Positions 7,024 to 14,033 of a DNA stretch of 14,033 bases are shown here, in pieces; the first letter of the stretch is position 1; each line of letters opens with the position of its first letter. The stretch is taken from contig DYJV01000062.1 of assembly GCA_020722945.1 (NCBI GenBank), positions 1 through 14,033 on the forward strand, read 5' to 3'. The stretch comes from Candidatus Methylomirabilis sp. GTDB lineage: Bacteria > DYJV01. Below the pieces are notes generated by a model. That model made no database searches. It had not been told where the DNA came from and saw only the letters and a program-made list of their open reading frames with translations. A program made the position numbers and the translations under genes.

Positions 7024-9027
7024 CTACATCCACCCCATACTGTAATTAAAATCTGTTCCAGAGGATATTTTCCCATTTTTGAGGCTTTCATAAAGGGGTA
7101 TTAATCCACTATTATAATATTTTACATTTGAAACATCAAATAAAAATTTTGAATATCCAGATTTTTCAATATCCCTCCTCACTGATAGTAAATTAAAGTT
7201 CCTCTCATCAAAGATAGTAGTCAACTCACCCTTTGATTTTATAAAGAAATTATGTTTCTTGTCATCTGTCAACATAGCATTATTTTTAAGTTTATTAGGG
7301 ATTCTCGAAATAAGTAGAGGATAATTGGCATAAACCGTAATAATACTCCTTCCTTTGAGAATTATCTTATCAAGATTATCTTTCTCATTTTCGATATCAA
7401 TTACCCATCTTTTAAAACCAAGCTTTGCAAGAAATGAGATTGAGAGATCATTTGAAAGATGAAATCTTTCAGAAGCTATAAGGAAATTATCTTTGCTACC
7501 ATCAAAAAGGTTAATCTGACCTTTGGAATTGAGGTAAAATTTGTTAAACCCTGACTCTTTTGCACTTTTTATAAGTTTATAAAATCTCTCTGTTTCAGAG
7601 TTAAAAATAAATGGTGGAATTTCAAAAATTATATTATCTTTTAATGTAGTTAACTTTTTCTTGTTGACCCTGAGAGGTTTCTCTAAATCTGTGATTGGAA
7701 ATATCAGGTAATCTCTTGTATTATCTCTAAAAACATTAATATCTTCGATAGTTTTGAGCTTGAAGTATATCTCCTGTTTATTACTACCAGAATCTGCAAA
7801 GTCAGGAGTAGGAAAATCGCTTAAAAGAAAATTCTTTGTTTTAGGAAGAGGAAACTTATACTCCGAGTTGCTCTCTTTTTCAGATATTTTAAAAATATTA
7901 TTACCCTTCCTTACTTTGAGGCTTTTACCTATCGGGATTAAAACAGTAGAATTTTTCCTCCCGTTATGAGTAACTTTATCCTTTAAAATTATATCCTTTA
8001 CCCTTACAGATTCTCTCAACTCCTGTATCCGTAAGACATCACCCTCGTTAATATCAATATTTAGCTTTAACTTTAAAAAATCAGATGAGCTTTCAAGCAC
8101 TTTACCCACAAAGAGACCATTTCCGCCAGAAAGTTTTGGCTCTACTATATTGTCTGAGTAGAAGTAAAAACCGTTTGAGTATCTTCTTCCAAAACTTTTT
8201 TTTATCAACTCTTCAGCTTCATCTTTTAACTTTTGGTCAATAAATTTATCTTTGTAAAATTGATCTATTAAGATTCTATAAGCTTTCGTAACATTTCCCA
8301 CGTATGTTGCATTCTTCATACGACCTTCAATTTTGAATGATGTTACATTTAGCTCAAGGAGTTTTTCTATATTGCTAATCGAACATAAATCGTGTGGCGA
8401 AAAGTAATTTCCTATATCATGACCTGATAAAAAGTAGCTCCTTCTGCACGGCTGGGTGCATCTGCCTCTATTGGCACTCTGCCCACCAAGGAAAGAGCTG
8501 AAAAGACATTGCCCTGAAAATGAGTAGCAGACAGCACCATGTATGAATATCTCAGTTTCTATATCTGTTCTCTCTACGATACTTTTTATCTCTTCATACC
8601 TCAACTGTCTATCAAGAACCACTCTTTTGATATTAAATTTATTAAAAAATTGAGTATCAAGGGTATTTAGGTTGGTTGTTTGGGTGCTTGCATGTAATTT
8701 GAGATTTGGGAAAAACCTTTGAACTGCCTCAATTATCCCAAAATCTTGAAAAATAACTGCATCAATCCCAATCTTCTCAAGAAAGGCAAGATATTTAAGA
8801 AGTAAAGGCAACTCACCCTCTTTAATTATAGTATTAACAGCAATATAAAGCTTTTTACCCCTTTTTTTCAGGAAAGATAAGATTGATGGGACATCTTGAA
8901 TAGAAAAATTTACGGCAAAAGCCCTTGCACTAAACTCTTTTAGACCTATGTATACAGAATCAGCACCATTTTCAACTGCTGCATACAAAGCATCAAGACT
9001 TCCTGAAGGTGAAAGTAATTCAACTAT
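7024..9027 (-). CDS. Peptidase U32 family protein (RlhA/YdcP-like), inferred ATA start
   Basis: Long-form U32 protein, 667 aa with the proposed start. Relatives with this architecture (E. coli RlhA/YdcP about 650 aa; TrhP/YegQ shorter) hydroxylate 23S rRNA or tRNA bases, and others are called collagenase-like peptidases. The Fe-S-type cysteines are present: C167, C174, C190 and C194 in [12 protein letters not shown] and RGRCTQPC. The N-terminal TIM-barrel strands are clear ([19 protein letters not shown]). The first standard start codon, TTG at 8988, would remove [12 protein letters not shown], the conserved first strand (usual form ELLAPAGS). That peptide is encoded in frame upstream, bounded by an in-frame TGA. 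The only near-cognate start there is ATA at 9025-9027, overlapping the rho stop as ATAG, with GAGGAG 9 nt upstream. Length and cysteine pattern favour RlhA-like over TrhP-like, but the substrate is not proven. Confidence 0.9.
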   Translation of the reverse strand: MVELLSPSGSLDALYAAVENGADSVYIGLKEFSARAFAVNFSIQDVPSILSFLKKRGKKLYIAVNTIIKEGELPLLLKYLAFLEKIGIDAVIFQDFGIIEAVQRFFPNLKLHASTQTTNLNTLDTQFFNKFNIKRVVLDRQLRYEEIKSIVERTDIETEIFIHGAVCYSFSGQCLFSSFLGGQSANRGRCTQPCRRSYFLSGHDIGNYFSPHDLCSISNIEKLLELNVTSFKIEGRMKNATYVGNVTKAYRILIDQFYKDKFIDQKLKDEAEELIKKSFGRRYSNGFYFYSDNIVEPKLSGGNGLFVGKVLESSSDFLKLKLNIDINEGDVLRIQELRESVRVKDIILKDKVTHNGRKNSTVLIPIGKSLKVRKGNNIFKISEKESNSEYKFPLPKTKNFLLSDFPTPDFADSGSNKQEIYFKLKTIEDINVFRDNTRDYLIFPITDLEKPLRVNKKKLTTLKDNIIFEIPPFIFNSETERFYKLIKSAKESGFNKFYLNSKGQINLFDGSKDNFLIASERFHLSNDLSISFLAKLGFKRWVIDIENEKDNLDKIILKGRSIITVYANYPLLISRIPNKLKNNAMLTDDKKHNFFIKSKGELTTIFDERNFNLLSVRRDIEKSGYSKFLFDVSNVKYYNSGLIPLYESLKNGKISSGTDFNYSMGWM

Positions 9028-10271
9028 TGGTTCATACTCCTCAAAAACTCTTCATTGGTTTTCTTCTCTGAAATTTTCTCTAAGAGAAATTCCATAGCTG
9101 AAATAGAGTCCATCTTATCAAGAACTTTTCTGAGCAACCATATTCTTGGAAGTATATTCTTATCAAGTAAAAGCTCCTCTTTCCGTGTCCCTGAAGCATT
9201 TATATTGATAGCTGGGAATATACGCTTATTTGCAAGAGCTCTGTCAAGGTGAACTTCCATATTTCCTGTCCCTTTAAACTCTTCAAATATAACATCATCC
9301 ATACGGCTGCCTGTATCAATAAGTGCTGTAGCTATAATAGTAAGACTCCCACCCTGCTCTATATTTCGGGCTGCACCAAAGAAACGTTTTGGTTTGTAAA
9401 GAGCAGTTGCATCTATACCACCTGATAAAACTTTACCACTTACAGGTGTGGTAGAGTTGTAAGCTCTCGCAAGTCTTGTAATACTATCTAATAGAATAAC
9501 AACATCTCTCTTAAATTCAACTAACCTTTTAGCTTTTTCAATGACAACCTCTGCAACTTGAATATGCCTCTCAACAGGCTCATCAAAAGTTGAGCTGACC
9601 ACTTCACCTTTTACTGAGCGGAGCATCTCAGTAACCTCCTCTGGACGCTCATCAATAAGAAGAACAATCAGATACACTTCAGGGTGATTATGTTTTATAC
9701 TGTTTGCTATCTGCTGAAGGAGAACAGTTTTCCCGGTTCTTGGAGGTGCAACTATCAAACCCCTCTGACCCTTACCAATCGGTGTAAGTATATCCATTAT
9801 CCTTGTAGAGTATGTCCGTGGGTCACCCTCCATATTTAGCTTTTCATCAGGGTGTAGGGGGGTAAGATTGTCAAATAAAATTTTTGATTTTATAACCTCA
9901 GGTTCTGATTCATTGACTGTCTCTACTTTAAGGAGAGCAAAATATTTTTCACCATCTTTTGGTGGTCTTATCTGTCCTGCAATTGTATGACCAGTTCTCA
10001 ACCCAAACCTTCTTATCTGTGACGGCGATATATAAATATCATCTGGACCAGGCTGATAATTGTAATCACTGCACCTTAAAAAGCCAAAACCATCAGGTAA
10101 AACTTCAAGAACTCCCTCTCCATATATACTCCCATTCTGCTGGGCAAAAGTTTTCAAAATGTGAAATATCAACTCCTGTTTAGTGAGCATAGCATAGTTT
10201 TCTATTTTTAAATACTCAGCAATTTCATTAAGTTCTGTCATAGATTTTAATTTTAATTCACTTAAATTCAT
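9024..10271 (-). CDS. rho: Transcription termination factor Rho
   Basis: Hexameric RNA-dependent ATPase/helicase that ends transcription at unstructured C-rich transcripts. The 415 aa contain, in order: the N-terminal helical Rho_N domain (1-45); the cold-shock-like RNA-binding domain with RNP motif GFGFLR (61-66) and the [18 protein letters not shown] block (77-94); Walker A APPRTGKT (175-182), a common variant of [18 protein letters not shown] (204-213); Walker B VVILLDS (257-263); the Q-loop [15 protein letters not shown] (281-295); and the R-loop region [18 protein letters not shown] (319-336). There is no insertion in the N-terminal region, unlike high-GC Rho proteins. The ATG is preceded by GGAGG but with an unusually long spacer (12 nt). 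A 157 nt AT-rich gap precedes it. Its stop codon overlaps the proposed U32 start. Confidence 0.98.
   Translation of the reverse strand: MNLSELKLKSMTELNEIAEYLKIENYAMLTKQELIFHILKTFAQQNGSIYGEGVLEVLPDGFGFLRCSDYNYQPGPDDIYISPSQIRRFGLRTGHTIAGQIRPPKDGEKYFALLKVETVNESEPEVIKSKILFDNLTPLHPDEKLNMEGDPRTYSTRIMDILTPIGKGQRGLIVAPPRTGKTVLLQQIANSIKHNHPEVYLIVLLIDERPEEVTEMLRSVKGEVVSSTFDEPVERHIQVAEVVIEKAKRLVEFKRDVVILLDSITRLARAYNSTTPVSGKVLSGGIDATALYKPKRFFGAARNIEQGGSLTIIATALIDTGSRMDDVIFEEFKGTGNMEVHLDRALANKRIFPAININASGTRKEELLLDKNILPRIWLLRKVLDKMDSISAMEFLLEKISEKKTNEEFLRSMNQ
9037..9042 (-). promoter_or_regulatory. Shine-Dalgarno sequence (GAGGAG) deciding the ATA start of the U32 gene
   Basis: GAGGAG on the minus strand, inside the last codons of rho, 9 nt before the ATA at 9027. 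It also lies 10 nt before the rho stop codon, so a terminating ribosome sits over it. Spacing to the alternative TTG at 8988 would be 48 nt, too far to serve that start. Confidence 0.6.
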
Positions 10272-10428
10272 TACAATTTTTTTCCTCCAAAGATGAGATA
10301 TAGTTAAAATTATTAAAAATTTTTATTTTTGATTTTGTAATATTAAATTGAAAAAATGATCAATTTATGATTTTCAAATGAAATTGAAGTGCTTTAAAAG
10401 ATTTTTGGCAGTAGTAAATTAAAAAATT

Positions 10429-11061
10429 TTAAAAGTCAATAAGTTTTTCATATATATCTATAATATCTTCAATTTTATTTATAGAGAAATCAAATTCATC
10501 CATCTTTTTATTACCAACAAAAATAGTTTTCATATTGAATTCTTTAGCTTTATGAAGGTTTGGCACACTATCATCAATCAAAATTATATCTTCAGGTTTG
10601 AATCTGTATTTCTCAATGACTTTTTTGTAAGGGAGGGCAAAAGGCTTTGGAGTAAACTCAAAATCAACTATATCATGAATATTATCAAAATACTCATCTA
10701 CAGAGAGTAACGATAATATTTTTTTTATGTAAGGATAGTATGCATTTGAAAATATTACATTAGTAGAAGAAGCCTTCTCAAAAAAATCTCCAAGAATTTG
10801 ATTCGGAACAATAAAATCTTCCAAAGGTATATCGTGAACAAACTCAAGATAATCAATAGGATCAACATTGTGGTGCTTCATTAGACCATTTAAAGTGGTC
10901 CCATACTCATAAAAATATCTAACTCTCATCTGATTAACATCTTGAGAGTTGATAGAGAGACTCTCTGTCATGTATTGGTTGATTTTGTTGTTGATAAGAT
11001 TAAACATACCAGTATCTTCAGAGTAAAGGGTATTATCAACATCAAAAAGGAGAAGTTTTAT
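10429..11061 (-). CDS. HAD-superfamily hydrolase, pyrimidine 5'-nucleotidase-like (SDT1 type), inferred ATA start
   Basis: 210 aa with the proposed start. It has all four HAD motifs: motif I DVDNT (7-11, nucleophile D7), motif II Ser in VIFSNAY (residue 105), motif III Lys in TPKPFALPYKK (139) and motif IV IDDS (DD 163-164). DNTLYSEDTGMFNLI followed by an all-helical cap resembles the pyrimidine 5'-nucleotidase branch of the superfamily, which dephosphorylates nucleoside monophosphates. The first ATG (11007) would delete motif I and leave an inactive protein. Reading upstream in frame, the codons between an in-frame TAA and motif I include no ATG, GTG, TTG or CTG; the only near-cognate start is ATA (11059-11061), with GAGG 7 nt upstream. 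The ATA is 1 nt after the mnmG stop, so initiation looks coupled. Substrate is inferred from family resemblance only. Confidence 0.88.
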   Translation of the reverse strand: MKLLLFDVDNTLYSEDTGMFNLINNKINQYMTESLSINSQDVNQMRVRYFYEYGTTLNGLMKHHNVDPIDYLEFVHDIPLEDFIVPNQILGDFFEKASSTNVIFSNAYYPYIKKILSLLSVDEYFDNIHDIVDFEFTPKPFALPYKKVIEKYRFKPEDIILIDDSVPNLHKAKEFNMKTIFVGNKKMDEFDFSINKIEDIIDIYEKLIDF

Positions 11062-11062
11062 T

Positions 11063-12940
11063 TTAGTTCCTCTTTTTTATATGATTCCATTTTTTAAGGT
11101 AAATAGCTATTATATTTACAGCAGCAGGAGTAACCCCTTCTATTCTGGAGGCTTGGCCTAATGTATCTGGTCTAACCAAAGACAATTTCTCTTTTATCTC
11201 TGAAGACAAGCTTTCAACTGATGTATAATCAAAATCATAAGGAATCTTTTTCTCTTCAAGCTGTTTAAATTTGTTGATAAGCTCACTCTGTCTCTCTATG
11301 TAGCCATCATATTTTACCTGAATTTCTGCCTGAGTATCAACATAATAATTTGTAGGTTTAATCTCACTTGTAAGATTAAAAATATCTTTTATATTTATTT
11401 CACTCCTTTTAAGTAGATTATAAGCAGAGGAAGACTCTTTGAAATCTATATTTTTTATACTTAAATACTCTTGATTTTTATCTGTCTTGAATATCTTTGT
11501 TACCTTCAATTTATCAATAAGCTCATATGTTTTGGCCCTTTTAAACTCAACTGCCTCAAACTGCTCTTTCCCTACCAAGCCCATATTGTAAGCTATCTTG
11601 GTCAACCTTAAATCTGCATTATCCTCTCTTAATACAAGCCTATGTTCAGCTCTTGAAGTAAACATTCTATACTGCTCTTTTGTCCCTTTGGTCACAAGAT
11701 CATCTACCATAACACCCATATAGGCTTGAGAACGATCAAGTATAAATGGCTCCCTTTTCAAAAGTGCAGATCCAGCATTGATACCTGCCCACAATCCTTG
11801 TGCCGCAGCTTCTTCATAACCAGATGTTCCATTTATCTGACCTGCAAGATATAAACCTGAGATAAGCTTAGTTTCGAGAGTTAACTTTAGTTGGGTAGGA
11901 TCAATATAATCGTATTCAATTGCGTATGCAGGACGCATTATTTCAGCATTTTCAAGACCTTTAACCTTTTTGAATATTTTATCCTGATATTCAAAAGGGA
12001 AACTATTCCCAAGACCTTTTGCATAAATCTCTTCTGTATCCCGACCTTCAGGTTCAAGGGTAACCTGATGCCGCTCTTTATCTTGAAACCTCATAACCTT
12101 ATCTTCAAGAGAGGGGCAGTATCTTGCACTCCTCCCCTTGATATCTCCACTGTAAAGTGGGGACATTGAAATATTAGCTCTCATAAAAGTATGGATATCT
12201 TGATTAGTATAAGTAACAAAACAACTCATCTGTTCAGGTTTAAATGTGGTTATATCTGTTTTGCAGGATAATGGGATAACAAAAGAGTCCCCCTTCTGCT
12301 CCTCAAGTGATGAAAAATCTATGCTACTCTTTCTTATCCTTGGTGGAGTCCCAGTCTTCATCCTTCCAAGTATAAAACCTATATCTTTAAGATTTTTGGC
12401 AAGTGAAACAGAAGCAAACTCCCCTGCTCTACCTGCGGGGATTTTGGTTTTACCTATATGTATAAGTCCATTTAGGAATGTCCCAGTTGTAATGATTACT
12501 TTGTGAGCATAATACTCTGCTCCAACTTCATCAACAACACCTTTGACAGTAAAATTTTCAATCAGCAGCCTCTCTACCATAGCCTGTCTAATTTTTATAC
12601 CCCTTACACTTTCAAGAAAATGCTTGACTGTAAGTCTATAACCCTGCTTATCACATTGAACTCTGCTCCCTCGAACAGCCGGTCCTTTAGATGTATTTAA
12701 TATCTTAAACTGAATACCTGTTTTATCTGCTGCCCATGCCATTATTCCACCAAGAGCATCTATCTCCTTGACAAGATGTCCCTTCCCAAGACCACCAATA
12801 GCAGGATTACACGACATTTGAGCAATTGTATCAAGATTGATGTTAAAGAGCATAACTGATAAACCTAATTTTGCACATGCATAGCTTGCTTCTATCCCAG
12901 CATGTCCTCCACCAACAACTATAATATCGAAACTATTCAA
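11063..12940 (-). CDS. mnmG: tRNA uridine 34 carboxymethylaminomethyl-modifying enzyme MnmG (GidA)
   Basis: FAD- and NADH-dependent enzyme. With MnmE it installs the cmnm5/nm5 group on wobble U34 of tRNAs reading two-codon boxes. At 625 aa it is full length. Seen motifs: dinucleotide-binding GGGHAGIEA (10-18), [13 protein letters not shown] (43-55), [11 protein letters not shown] (85-95), [10 protein letters not shown] (192-201), the catalytic Cys in RYCPSLEDK (C275), and [16 protein letters not shown] (367-382). The C-terminal helical MnmE/tRNA-binding domain ends with [11 protein letters not shown]. The start is a TTG, supported by GAGGG 7 nt upstream and by a conserved N-terminus (FDIIVVGGG); there is no in-frame ATG nearby. 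It is the first gene after a 600 nt gap and leads straight into the HAD gene. mnmE is not in the window. Confidence 0.97.
   Translation of the reverse strand: MNSFDIIVVGGGHAGIEASYACAKLGLSVMLFNINLDTIAQMSCNPAIGGLGKGHLVKEIDALGGIMAWAADKTGIQFKILNTSKGPAVRGSRVQCDKQGYRLTVKHFLESVRGIKIRQAMVERLLIENFTVKGVVDEVGAEYYAHKVIITTGTFLNGLIHIGKTKIPAGRAGEFASVSLAKNLKDIGFILGRMKTGTPPRIRKSSIDFSSLEEQKGDSFVIPLSCKTDITTFKPEQMSCFVTYTNQDIHTFMRANISMSPLYSGDIKGRSARYCPSLEDKVMRFQDKERHQVTLEPEGRDTEEIYAKGLGNSFPFEYQDKIFKKVKGLENAEIMRPAYAIEYDYIDPTQLKLTLETKLISGLYLAGQINGTSGYEEAAAQGLWAGINAGSALLKREPFILDRSQAYMGVMVDDLVTKGTKEQYRMFTSRAEHRLVLREDNADLRLTKIAYNMGLVGKEQFEAVEFKRAKTYELIDKLKVTKIFKTDKNQEYLSIKNIDFKESSSAYNLLKRSEINIKDIFNLTSEIKPTNYYVDTQAEIQVKYDGYIERQSELINKFKQLEEKKIPYDFDYTSVESLSSEIKEKLSLVRPDTLGQASRIEGVTPAAVNIIAIYLKKWNHIKKRN
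11069..11072 (-). promoter_or_regulatory. Shine-Dalgarno sequence (GAGG) deciding the ATA start of the HAD gene
   Basis: GAGG (GAGGA extended) on the minus strand in the last codons of mnmG, 7 nt upstream of ATA at 11061. The mnmG TAA lies between the two, giving GAGG-N3-TAA-N1-ATA. No alternative start codon lies within reach of this site in the frame that encodes the HAD catalytic motif. Confidence 0.6.
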
Positions 12941-12947
12941 ACTATAT

Positions 12948-12952
12948 CCCTC
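12948..12952 (-). promoter_or_regulatory. Shine-Dalgarno sequence of mnmG, deciding a TTG start
   Basis: GAGGG on the minus strand, 7 nt before the TTG at 12940. No ATG or GTG in this frame lies within reach, and the peptide after the TTG immediately enters the conserved FAD-binding strand. This makes the TTG start secure. Confidence 0.75.
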
Positions 12953-12973
12953 TAATTTTTAAAATAAAATATG

Positions 12974-12999
12974 CTTATCCCAATCTGTCAGAGGATAAG
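12974..12999 (-). promoter_or_regulatory. Hairpin in the probable mnmG leader
   Basis: Inverted repeat CTTATCC/GGATAAG (7 bp, perfect) around a 12 nt interval that itself holds a short TCT/AGA stem. In the mnmG direction it is followed by an AT-rich run (ATATTTTATTTT) and then the ribosome-binding site, with its base 34 nt before the start codon. It could be a weak terminator or attenuator-like leader structure, or an operator; the sequence does not decide. A CTGACA-N17-TTTATT promoter-like pair overlaps it, which is an alternative reading. Confidence 0.4.
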
Positions 13000-13009
13000 A
13001 TCTTCAAAG

Positions 13010-13015
13010 ATTATA
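13010..13015 (-). promoter_or_regulatory. Candidate -10 box (TATAAT) upstream of mnmG
   Basis: A perfect TATAAT on the minus strand about 70 nt before the mnmG start. No good -35 box lies at 16-18 nt upstream, and the region is very AT-rich. If used, the leader would be about 60 nt and would carry the 12974-12999 hairpin. Confidence 0.25.
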
Positions 13016-13055
13016 TAAATATTATTATTGAAATATTAGAAAAAAAGCTACTCAC

Positions 13056-13184
13056 TAACCCAAGTTTGTCAAAAAAAGATAAAACGAGTAAAAACAATAG
13101 TTTAAAGAAAATTTGCAGTGTAGAATGATTTTAAGTATCTAGTAATATCAATGCTTTATAAATACTTTTAACAAACTTGGGCTA
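13056..13184. repeat. 129 nt unit bounded by 19 nt imperfect inverted repeats (possible MITE-like element or structured RNA)
   Basis: The left arm at 13056-13074 (TAACCCAAGTTTGTCAAAA) and the right arm at 13166-13184 are inverted copies matching at 17 of 19 positions, including a perfect 11 nt core (CCCAAGTTTGT/ACAAACTTGGG). The 91 nt between them is AT-rich and does not extend the pairing. There is no obvious target-site duplication outside the arms and no coding sequence within. The arrangement fits the ends of a small non-autonomous element, or a long-stem transcript; I recognise no family. Confidence 0.55.
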
Positions 13185-13397
13185 ATCTTTGTAGTAATTA
13201 TCAGTAAAATATGTAGATTATTTTCGATTTCTGTTACTCAAAAAACTATAATAGTTAAGATTTACTGTCTATTTAAAATATTTAAGGGAAACTTCCATTT
13301 AATATTCCAAGCTATATCACTATTAAATAAGCTTCTTTTACTTTTTCCTACCATATATTTTTAAGTTTATGGGTCCACTCCTCTGATATATTGTGGT

Positions 13398-13475
13398 TGT
13401 CCAAATTACAGAGCAATATGCCTTAAAAATGGCAGTATAATCAATATTTAAAACGAAAAATCAATAAGTTGGACA
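13398..13475. repeat. Short inverted repeat TGTCCAA / TTGGACA
   Basis: The sequence at 13398-13408 (TGTCCAAATTA) and the one at 13465-13475 (TAAGTTGGACA) are inverted copies matching at 10 of 11 positions, 56 nt apart. AAGTTGGACA resembles the inner part of IS3-family terminal repeats, but the rest of such a terminus is not recognisable. It may be an insertion-sequence scar or a chance pair. Confidence 0.35.
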
Positions 13476-13542
13476 TTCTTGATGCTCTTTATTAACAAAA
13501 TTTTTATCCCCTACAGACTCCTATCAAGATAGAAACTATTAT

Positions 13543-14033
13543 TTAATCAACATCAACAGAATACATATTGTATTTTAAAGTTCCTGATGAATTGGTGTAA
13601 CCGTAATAAACATAAAAACCAAAACCTGAAGCATCTGAAAAATCAAGAGCATTGCTCAAAATATCAAATGTTTGTGTAGAGCTTAATGTAACACTCTTTG
13701 ATGGCAACATTAATCCCCCACCTGTTTTAAATGCAATATACATAACAAGTTTACCACTTGTTCCAACATCAGAAGTAGAAACTGTCATTTTCGGCTGCAT
13801 CATCACACCTGAACAAGCAGGAATTTTTATATATTCTGACGGTGTAGTAATATTCGTGGCTACAGAAACACCTGTCAATGCAGATGATGGAGCAGCAGAA
13901 ATATCTCCATCACACTCTGAAGGTGTTGCACTTGATGATTTAACTCCTAATCGTATCAAGACATCTCCCTCAGAGTAGGATGTCATTGAAGATAGATTGT
14001 ATCCTATGTAGGAATAACCTGTCCCACTATTAT
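13543..14033 (-). CDS. C-terminal part of a Ser/Thr/Gly-rich, probably exported protein (partial at window edge)
   Basis: The reading frame is open to the right-hand edge; codons above the first ATG (13986) continue as SGTGYSYIGYNLSSM without a stop, so the N-terminus lies outside the window. About 163 residues are visible. They are rich in Ser, Thr, Gly, Tyr and Asp, poor in Lys and Arg, with two cysteines (SECDGD and PACSGV) that could form a disulfide. The alternating pattern at the end (FGFYVYYGYTNSSGTLKYNMYSVDVD) suggests a beta-sandwich. This composition fits a secreted or surface protein, possibly a domain of an adhesin or fibre, but I recognise no family. No transmembrane segment or sorting signal is visible at the C-terminus. 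No strong terminator follows. Confidence 0.75.
   Translation of the reverse strand, partial: NSGTGYSYIGYNLSSMTSYSEGDVLIRLGVKSSSATPSECDGDISAAPSSALTGVSVATNITTPSEYIKIPACSGVMMQPKMTVSTSDVGTSGKLVMYIAFKTGGGLMLPSKSVTLSSTQTFDILSNALDFSDASGFGFYVYYGYTNSSGTLKYNMYSVDVD

Larger units (their letters stand above)
12941..13542. other. Gene-poor intergenic region between the exported-protein gene and mnmG
   Basis: About 600 nt, markedly AT-rich, with no convincing protein gene on either strand. It contains the mnmG leader signals at its low-coordinate end, a 129 nt unit bounded by 19 nt imperfect inverted repeats (13056-13184), and a second short inverted-repeat pair (13398-13475) with a 30-codon minus-strand reading frame nearby. 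No tRNA-like or rRNA-like sequence was seen. It is by far the longest gap in an otherwise tightly packed window, which fits a site of past insertion or rearrangement. Confidence 0.7.

Noticed and set aside
9008-9045. Programmed -1 frameshift making a Rho-U32 fusion.
   Set aside because: No slippery heptamer precedes the rho stop and Rho ends at its normal family length. A Shine-Dalgarno sequence with an overlapping ATA explains the U32 N-terminus better.
10272-10428. Promoter, leader structure or small gene in the 157 nt before rho.
   Set aside because: The stretch is very AT-rich, with no paired -35/-10 boxes at proper spacing, no stable hairpin and no coding frame. Rho autoregulation is known in other bacteria, but nothing here shows it.
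13480-13542. Rho-independent terminator after the exported-type protein gene.
   Set aside because: Only a 5 bp CTATC/GATAG stem with a tiny loop is present, and the following sequence is not a proper U-run. Too weak to call.
13652-13978. Plus-strand 108-codon open frame opposite the exported-type protein.
   Set aside because: It is the complement of the Ser/Thr-rich minus-strand frame. No Shine-Dalgarno sequence, and its Pro/Val/Thr-rich composition is what the reverse of such a sequence would give.

Overview
The window is a compact, AT-rich bacterial chromosome segment in which every convincing gene lies on the minus strand, so transcription runs from high to low coordinates. The set is mostly housekeeping: tRNA modification (mnmG), transcription termination (rho), a U32 RNA-hydroxylase/peptidase, membrane protein quality control (hflK-hflC), flavin cofactor synthesis (ribF), ribosomal protein methylthiolation (rimO), tRNA 3'-end processing (rph), nucleotide house-cleaning (rdgB) and a GT2 glycosyltransferase. 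There are no rRNA or tRNA genes, no CRISPR array and no complete mobile element. The low GC, the many radical/Fe-S type proteins and the DtxR/FeoA-type protein suggest an anaerobic low-GC Gram-negative such as a member of Deferribacterota. This is a guess from general resemblance, not a proven assignment.

Layout in transcription order (right to left). (1) 14033-13543: the C-terminal part of a Ser/Thr/Gly-rich, probably exported protein that runs off the window edge. (2) 13542-12941: about 600 nt without a convincing gene, holding two inverted-repeat structures, a possible IS remnant, and a candidate promoter plus hairpin leader for mnmG. (3) mnmG followed directly by a HAD-type pyrimidine-nucleotidase-like hydrolase. 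(4) rho, then a U32 protein whose start overlaps the rho stop. (5) hflK-hflC-ribF-rimO, tightly packed. (6) A DtxR-dimerisation/FeoA protein that lacks a DNA-binding domain, then rph-rdgB-GT2 with 2 nt spacing and an 8 nt overlap, continuing off the left edge.

The most noteworthy observation concerns translation starts. For both the HAD hydrolase and the U32 protein, the conserved N-terminus (including the catalytic DxDxT motif of the HAD enzyme) is encoded upstream of the first ATG/GTG/TTG. The only near-cognate initiation codon available in either case is ATA. Each ATA has a good Shine-Dalgarno sequence (GAGG or GAGGAG) at usable spacing inside the 3' end of the upstream gene, and each lies on or 1 nt past the upstream gene's stop codon (ATAG overlap; TAA-A-ATA). 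This suggests AUA initiation licensed by termination-reinitiation coupling. The second point of interest is the helix-turn-helix-less DtxR-FeoA protein. The intergenic repeats come third.
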